Source: Telmatactis stephensoni
Lineage: Eukaryota; Cnidaria; Anthozoa; Actiniaria; Isophelliidae
DNA: 64,000 bases
Reading direction: 5' to 3'
Assembly (NCBI GenBank): GCA_029948255.1
Contig: JALIZF010000940.1
Location: 28,501-92,500, forward strand
Each line of letters starts with the position of its first letter. The first letter of the stretch is position 1. The notes beneath the pieces are model-generated. The model did not search any database. It was not told where the DNA came from and worked only from the letters and a program-made list of their open reading frames with translations. Below, piece by piece: positions 60,532 to 64,000 of this stretch. A program made the position numbers and the translations under genes.

Positions 60532-60547
60532 GTAGTAAGTAAGTAAT
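60376..60547. repeat. (GAAT)n followed by (AAGT)n satellites
   Basis: About twelve GAAT units (60380-60428) are followed by about 27 AAGT units (60438-60547) with one interruption. The Leu-Thr-Tyr reverse frame is an artefact. Confidence 0.95.
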
Positions 60548-61460
60548 TAAGTAAGAAAAAAGAAATTTAAAAACAAACAGACGAAGAAGTCCCAAATGCA
60601 AGGTTGGTGAAATCTTAATCCTAATATATTTTCGACATTAAAAAACCTAGTATTAATTGAACTAGAAAATTGTCAATTTATCTGACTTTATCTGACACAA
60701 GGAATCAAGATGGAAGCAAATAATCTTTAGTTAACGGATATCACAAAATTACAAAAGGAAACTTTATATTGCGATGACTTCTTACTGTAATTTTCACTGC
60801 CAACTCATATACCGTTTTGCCCTTGGGTGATGAGCAGAAAAAAATCTGTTTTTTTGAAATAAAACGACAATCAATCCTTTCTAAAACAGTTCAGAGATAA
60901 TATATGAAACACTGTTTCAGCAAAGTCACCATGTGTAGCACTTGAGTGGGTTCATTAATTTTCTCGCCCATTCACATCAACGTCAACGTCAACGTCATAG
61001 CCAGCCCTCATGAAAGTTTCATCTGATATAGAAAACAGACCCAGCTAGCAGCAGCTGTATGCTTTCTATTTACATTTAATTTCGTTCATTCAGATGTTCA
61101 AAAATTGAGTGACTTTCATAATAATAGCGATTATTTTGCCCATACTTAGTCGGTTAATTTCCACATTCTTAATCAGTTCTTATACAACCCTAGAAACCAG
61201 GACAATTTTTGAGCGCACGCGCCCACACTTATTCAAACATAGCTGGCAATTCAAAATGCAAATCAATTTTAATTCAGAGACAGATTTTGTAATCTTTAAG
61301 CACTTTAATTTATAAGGAATGTTAAACATAAATATTTAAACGGTTCCGAAAATATTTCCTTATCATTACTAGTCAAAAGTTAAATTGCTACTTTTATCAA
61401 AATATTTGATGTACAATATAATTAATCTCCATCGAAATAAGGAACTGGCCCTGGTTTATA

Positions 61461-61775
61461 TTTTTGTCTATTTTTTAGACCCCGAACACCAATAGAATTC
61501 AGTTTTTATAAAATGTGGTGCTAAATCCCCTCCTGGCATTGCAGACATCCCGCCATATTAACGGCAAAGTTGCTGACTCTTCGTGAGATCAAAAACTTAC
61601 ACTTCAAATTCTTTTTAAATTTTTTTAGATAGCAAAAATATTTGGTACAATCACCAATTCGAATTACACGCAATTTGCCCATTATACTTGACGCTATTTT
61701 CCTGCGTCAAGACTTATTTTTGTCTATTTTTTAGACCCCGAGCACCAATAGAATTCAGTTTTTATAAAATGTGAA
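61461..61775. repeat. Direct repeat pair of about 62 bp
   Basis: TATTTTTGTCTATTTTTTAG and GACCCCGA(A/G)CACCAATAGA through TTTTTATAAAATGTG occur at 61461-61520 and 61707-61772. The repeats flank about 185 bp of unique sequence, as after an LTR-like or slippage event. Confidence 0.75.
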
Positions 61776-62094
61776 TAAAATGTGTAAATAAACTAAACTA
61801 AACTTACAGAAAATACAGACCATGATTATTTGGAGTTTATATATAGGAATGAATATATTTGAGCAAACCTACTCTCTCATTTCACGCATTTCAAGAACGC
61901 TGTTAGTCTTGTGACAAAACAAAATAAAAGGCACCTGAAAGGTGCATGTATCTACTGCAGAAGTGTTATAGAAATATTTTTGACAATGTGAAATGCATTG
62001 AAAAGAAAACACGAAGATCAAAGAATGATGAAGTATTTTATGGAGTTGGACAGGGCAGTTTGTTATTACCTCGACTGATGTCTTTCGGAAATTA

Positions 62095-62580
62095 AACTAC
62101 GTTCGGAAAATACTTGGTAAGTGATATTTTTAACAATGTTTTTACGTCCATCAATAGAGACAGCTTTCATAGACAGTGCCATAGGTTTTATAAAAGGGTT
62201 TGCTAGTGTTTGTTTGGCCTTGCAATCAAGATCCACGTTTGAGCTCTTCGTACATACTGAAGGCCATTACATTTCCTTAATAGGAGCTGAAATATTATAT
62301 AATGAAGTGAGTTATTTGATGATAGTTTACACGCAATCGTTGTAAACTTGTTTACTGTTGCTATTAAGATAGATCATTTGCGAAAGGCTCAAACGCCGAG
62401 ATCGAGACGAACACTTCAATATTGTATTACTTACCGGCCGGCTCAAAAACAATCTCAAAATTGAATAATGATTTAAAAATTCTCCATAAGAATAAACCTG
62501 ACACATTCTATTAAAGCTGAGCCTTATCAATGGGCATAAAAAAATTGTTAAAAACATCACATACCAAGTTAAGATTTTTG
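62095..62580. mobile_element. MITE with about 70-bp inverted repeats
   Basis: ACTTGGTAAGTGATATTTTT at the left is mirrored by AAAACATCACATACCAAGT at the right. Similarity continues inward past AACAATGTTTTTACG(T)CCATC to AGCTTT(C/A)AT. Confidence 0.7.
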
Positions 62581-62882
62581 ACTTGAATTCCTGTCAAACT
62601 TGTCAACAGTCGTCAGTCACATGGAACTTCGTGCTTGTCAGTTACCTGTCCGTAATTCCGAAAGACATTCGGTCGATATTTGTATGTCATTTCGCCTTTA
62701 CTTGTTTGTTCCCGTGTATTTTCCGAAAATATTCCGACTTTTCTATTGTTAACACTTTCTATTGTTAACAAGCATAGAACTTCGTGTCAGAACTCATACA
62801 TGTTCTGGGTGAATACCAATATACCATGATCTCATAATTTGAGTGAAGCATGAAGTTTATCCATTTTCAACACGATGACATA

Positions 62883-62909
62883 GTATCTACTGCATTCTGC
62901 AGTAGATAC
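62883..62909. repeat. Short palindrome GTATCTACTGCA
   Basis: GTATCTACTGCATTCTGCAG is mirrored to TGCAGTAGATAC, 12-bp arms with a 3-nt loop. Confidence 0.8.
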
Positions 62910-63177
62910 AAAAATCGATATCATTAAAAAATATATTCGAAAACTGATTAGAAATTGACTTGGAAGATTGACTACATGAGCAAGTAGTTTTCCTTTGCAA
63001 GTTTCTTCGCCAAGTTTTCTTCGTCATGTAGACAAATCAACACGTTTTCCTCAATACTGTGTCCTTGTCAAGAAAAACTGCCACGTGTAGACGACAAACA
63101 AATTTTCCAAATTTTGAGCTCGAAATTTACTTTGCAAGTCGAAATACTTGTCAAGTTTCCTTATTGCCCGTCTACAG

Positions 63178-63336
63178 ACTCGTACCCAGTCGCTTCTTCT
63201 TATTCGCGAAGTGGCTGACGGGAAGGATTTAGCGAACTTGCGTTGTTTTCCCCTCCTTCCCGAGCGCCTTTGCGCGCCCCAATCCCCTTCCCAGACTCCT
63301 TTGCAGAATAAAAAAATAAGTGACGACTGGGTACGA
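63178..63336. mobile_element. MITE with ACTCGTACCCAGTCG ends, nested in a larger repeat
   Basis: AGACTCGTACCCAGTCGC and GACTGGGTACGAGTCT are inverted ends. The surrounding DNA (about 62950-63450) holds repeated CTTGACAA / TTGTCAAG motifs in opposite orientation, suggesting insertion into an older element. Confidence 0.7.
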
Positions 63337-64000
63337 GTCTGGCCAGTCCACACGAGAAAATCTTTATCTTGACAACAATTTTCTTTGAAATTGAGGAAGC
63401 TGGCCCGCCAGCTTCTCAATGAGCCAACTTGACAAGGAAAAAAAAGGTTGCACGAGCACAAACACGTGCAAAACGACTACGCATGCGTGAATTTTTCAAA
63501 AACAAAATTTCACAGAAAATCAAACCTAACAGCATTGTGAGTTAGAATTATTGCTGTATTTACTAATTTTACAAAATGTGATCATTGGTGAAACCTTGTA
63601 TGGGGATAAACCAGTTATATATTTCAAATACAAACATTGTACAGCTTGGGCTACCTTTGGTTTACCGAAGGAATCTATAGAAATGTTCCTTGCCATTCAC
63701 GCTGTTTTACTCAGAGTGTAAGAAAAGCTAGGAAAGTGCAAACTAAAGGCAAATGAAGCATGCAAAGAGCTGCAAGTTCACCAAAGAAGCTGAGATGAAC
63801 GTTGAAAAATTTCGGTTTGAACAACGTTACGTTTTGCACGGGTGTGACACGAGCAAGCTTTCCTTTCAAGAAAAACTTATCAAGGAAATCAGCTTTAGTC
63901 CTTGTCAGTGGTACACATGGGATGGGATCACAGTCCCGGTCGTACCTCTTTGGGTGTACAATTCTCGATTTATATGGATTATTTTGTTATCATTTGTATA

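Larger units (their letters stand above)
57226..61170. repeat. Diverged tandem segmental duplication
   Basis: Blocks recur in the same order and orientation: 57226-57600 with 58966-59345 (GTAGCTTTAACAGTCTGTCA shared), 57613-57870 with 60312-60625 (CCCAAA(G/T)G(T/C)AAGGTT), 58375-58530 with 60690-60830 (ACAAAATTACAAAAGGAAA), and 58600-58860 with 60880-61170. Copy 1 has an extra 0.5 kb at 57870-58375. Copy 2 is split by the element at 59384. No gene was recognised in either copy. Confidence 0.8.
61780..64000. other. Right-hand terminal stretch
   Basis: Apart from the MITEs at 62095 and 63178 I see no gene. The last 500 bp repeat the CAAG(A/G)AAAAACTT style motifs of the element around 63178 and end without a recognisable feature. 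Confidence 0.4.

Noticed and set aside
60335..60601. Leu-Thr-Tyr and His-Ser-Phe repeat frame
   Set aside because: Translation of AAGT and GAAT satellites.
63051..63461. 136-codon minus-strand frame
   Set aside because: Built from the inverted ends and interior of the MITE at 63178.

Overview
The window is eukaryotic and most likely comes from an anthozoan cnidarian, probably a stony coral. The evidence is AT-rich DNA, genes split into short phase-consistent exons with GT-AG introns, small secreted trypsin-like proteases, an intronless class A GPCR, a short leucine-rich-repeat GPCR, and very dense small inverted-repeat (MITE-like) elements. The organism assignment is an inference; no marker gene is present.

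Region 1 (1-24300) is a trypsin/chymotrypsin-fold (S1) gene cluster. Gene 1 (minus, 1-2905, running off the left edge) has a signal peptide, a repetitive proline-rich linker exon and an intact His-Asp-Ser triad. Gene 2 (minus, 11992-18133) has the full fold, but the catalytic His is Ser and the catalytic Ser is Lys, so it should be a secreted pseudoprotease. Gene 3 (plus, 20747-24289) is a head-to-head inverted copy of gene 2 with His and Asp present but no exon for the catalytic Ser. An extra signal-peptide exon (7724-7784, minus) with no visible body exons lies between genes 1 and 2. A decayed LINE sits in a gene 2 intron, and a C2H2-containing open frame of unknown function is at 10260-11129.

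Region 2 (24300-29760) has no recognisable gene. It holds a tRNA-derived SINE head, MITE hairpins and a three-copy tandem repeat of about 182 bp.

Region 3 (29762-35359) is a four-exon plus-strand LRR-containing GPCR of about 593 residues. Its introns hold at least six inverted-repeat elements.

Region 4 (35500-49030) is a nested structure of large palindromes. An outer inverted repeat of about 11 kb (35505-46592) encloses a second palindromic element (37686-42687), a third inverted-repeat unit (about 37960-41680) and a 1.73-kb palindrome flanked by TTAA (38896-40625). A separate palindrome with two 573-bp arms and a 7-bp target duplication has inserted into the right outer arm (44605-45773). 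A second copy of the inner palindrome family is just outside (47886-49027). The only coding traces are a decayed Crypton/ZMYM-like fragment and tRNA-like segments.

Region 5 (49030-64000) has one recognisable gene, an intronless minus-strand class A GPCR (55035-55958). The rest is repeats: nested MITEs, a pogo-like end, purine tracts, tetranucleotide satellites, and a diverged tandem segmental duplication (57.2-61.2 kb). One copy of that duplication has been split by a 0.9-kb TIR element carrying internal tandem repeats.

The protease genes share exon phases (all phase 1) and signal-peptide/TATA architecture, so they form one locally duplicated family. The two GPCRs are unrelated to it and to each other. 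Exon structures were derived by reading splice sites by eye. Repeat boundaries are approximate unless target duplications are stated.
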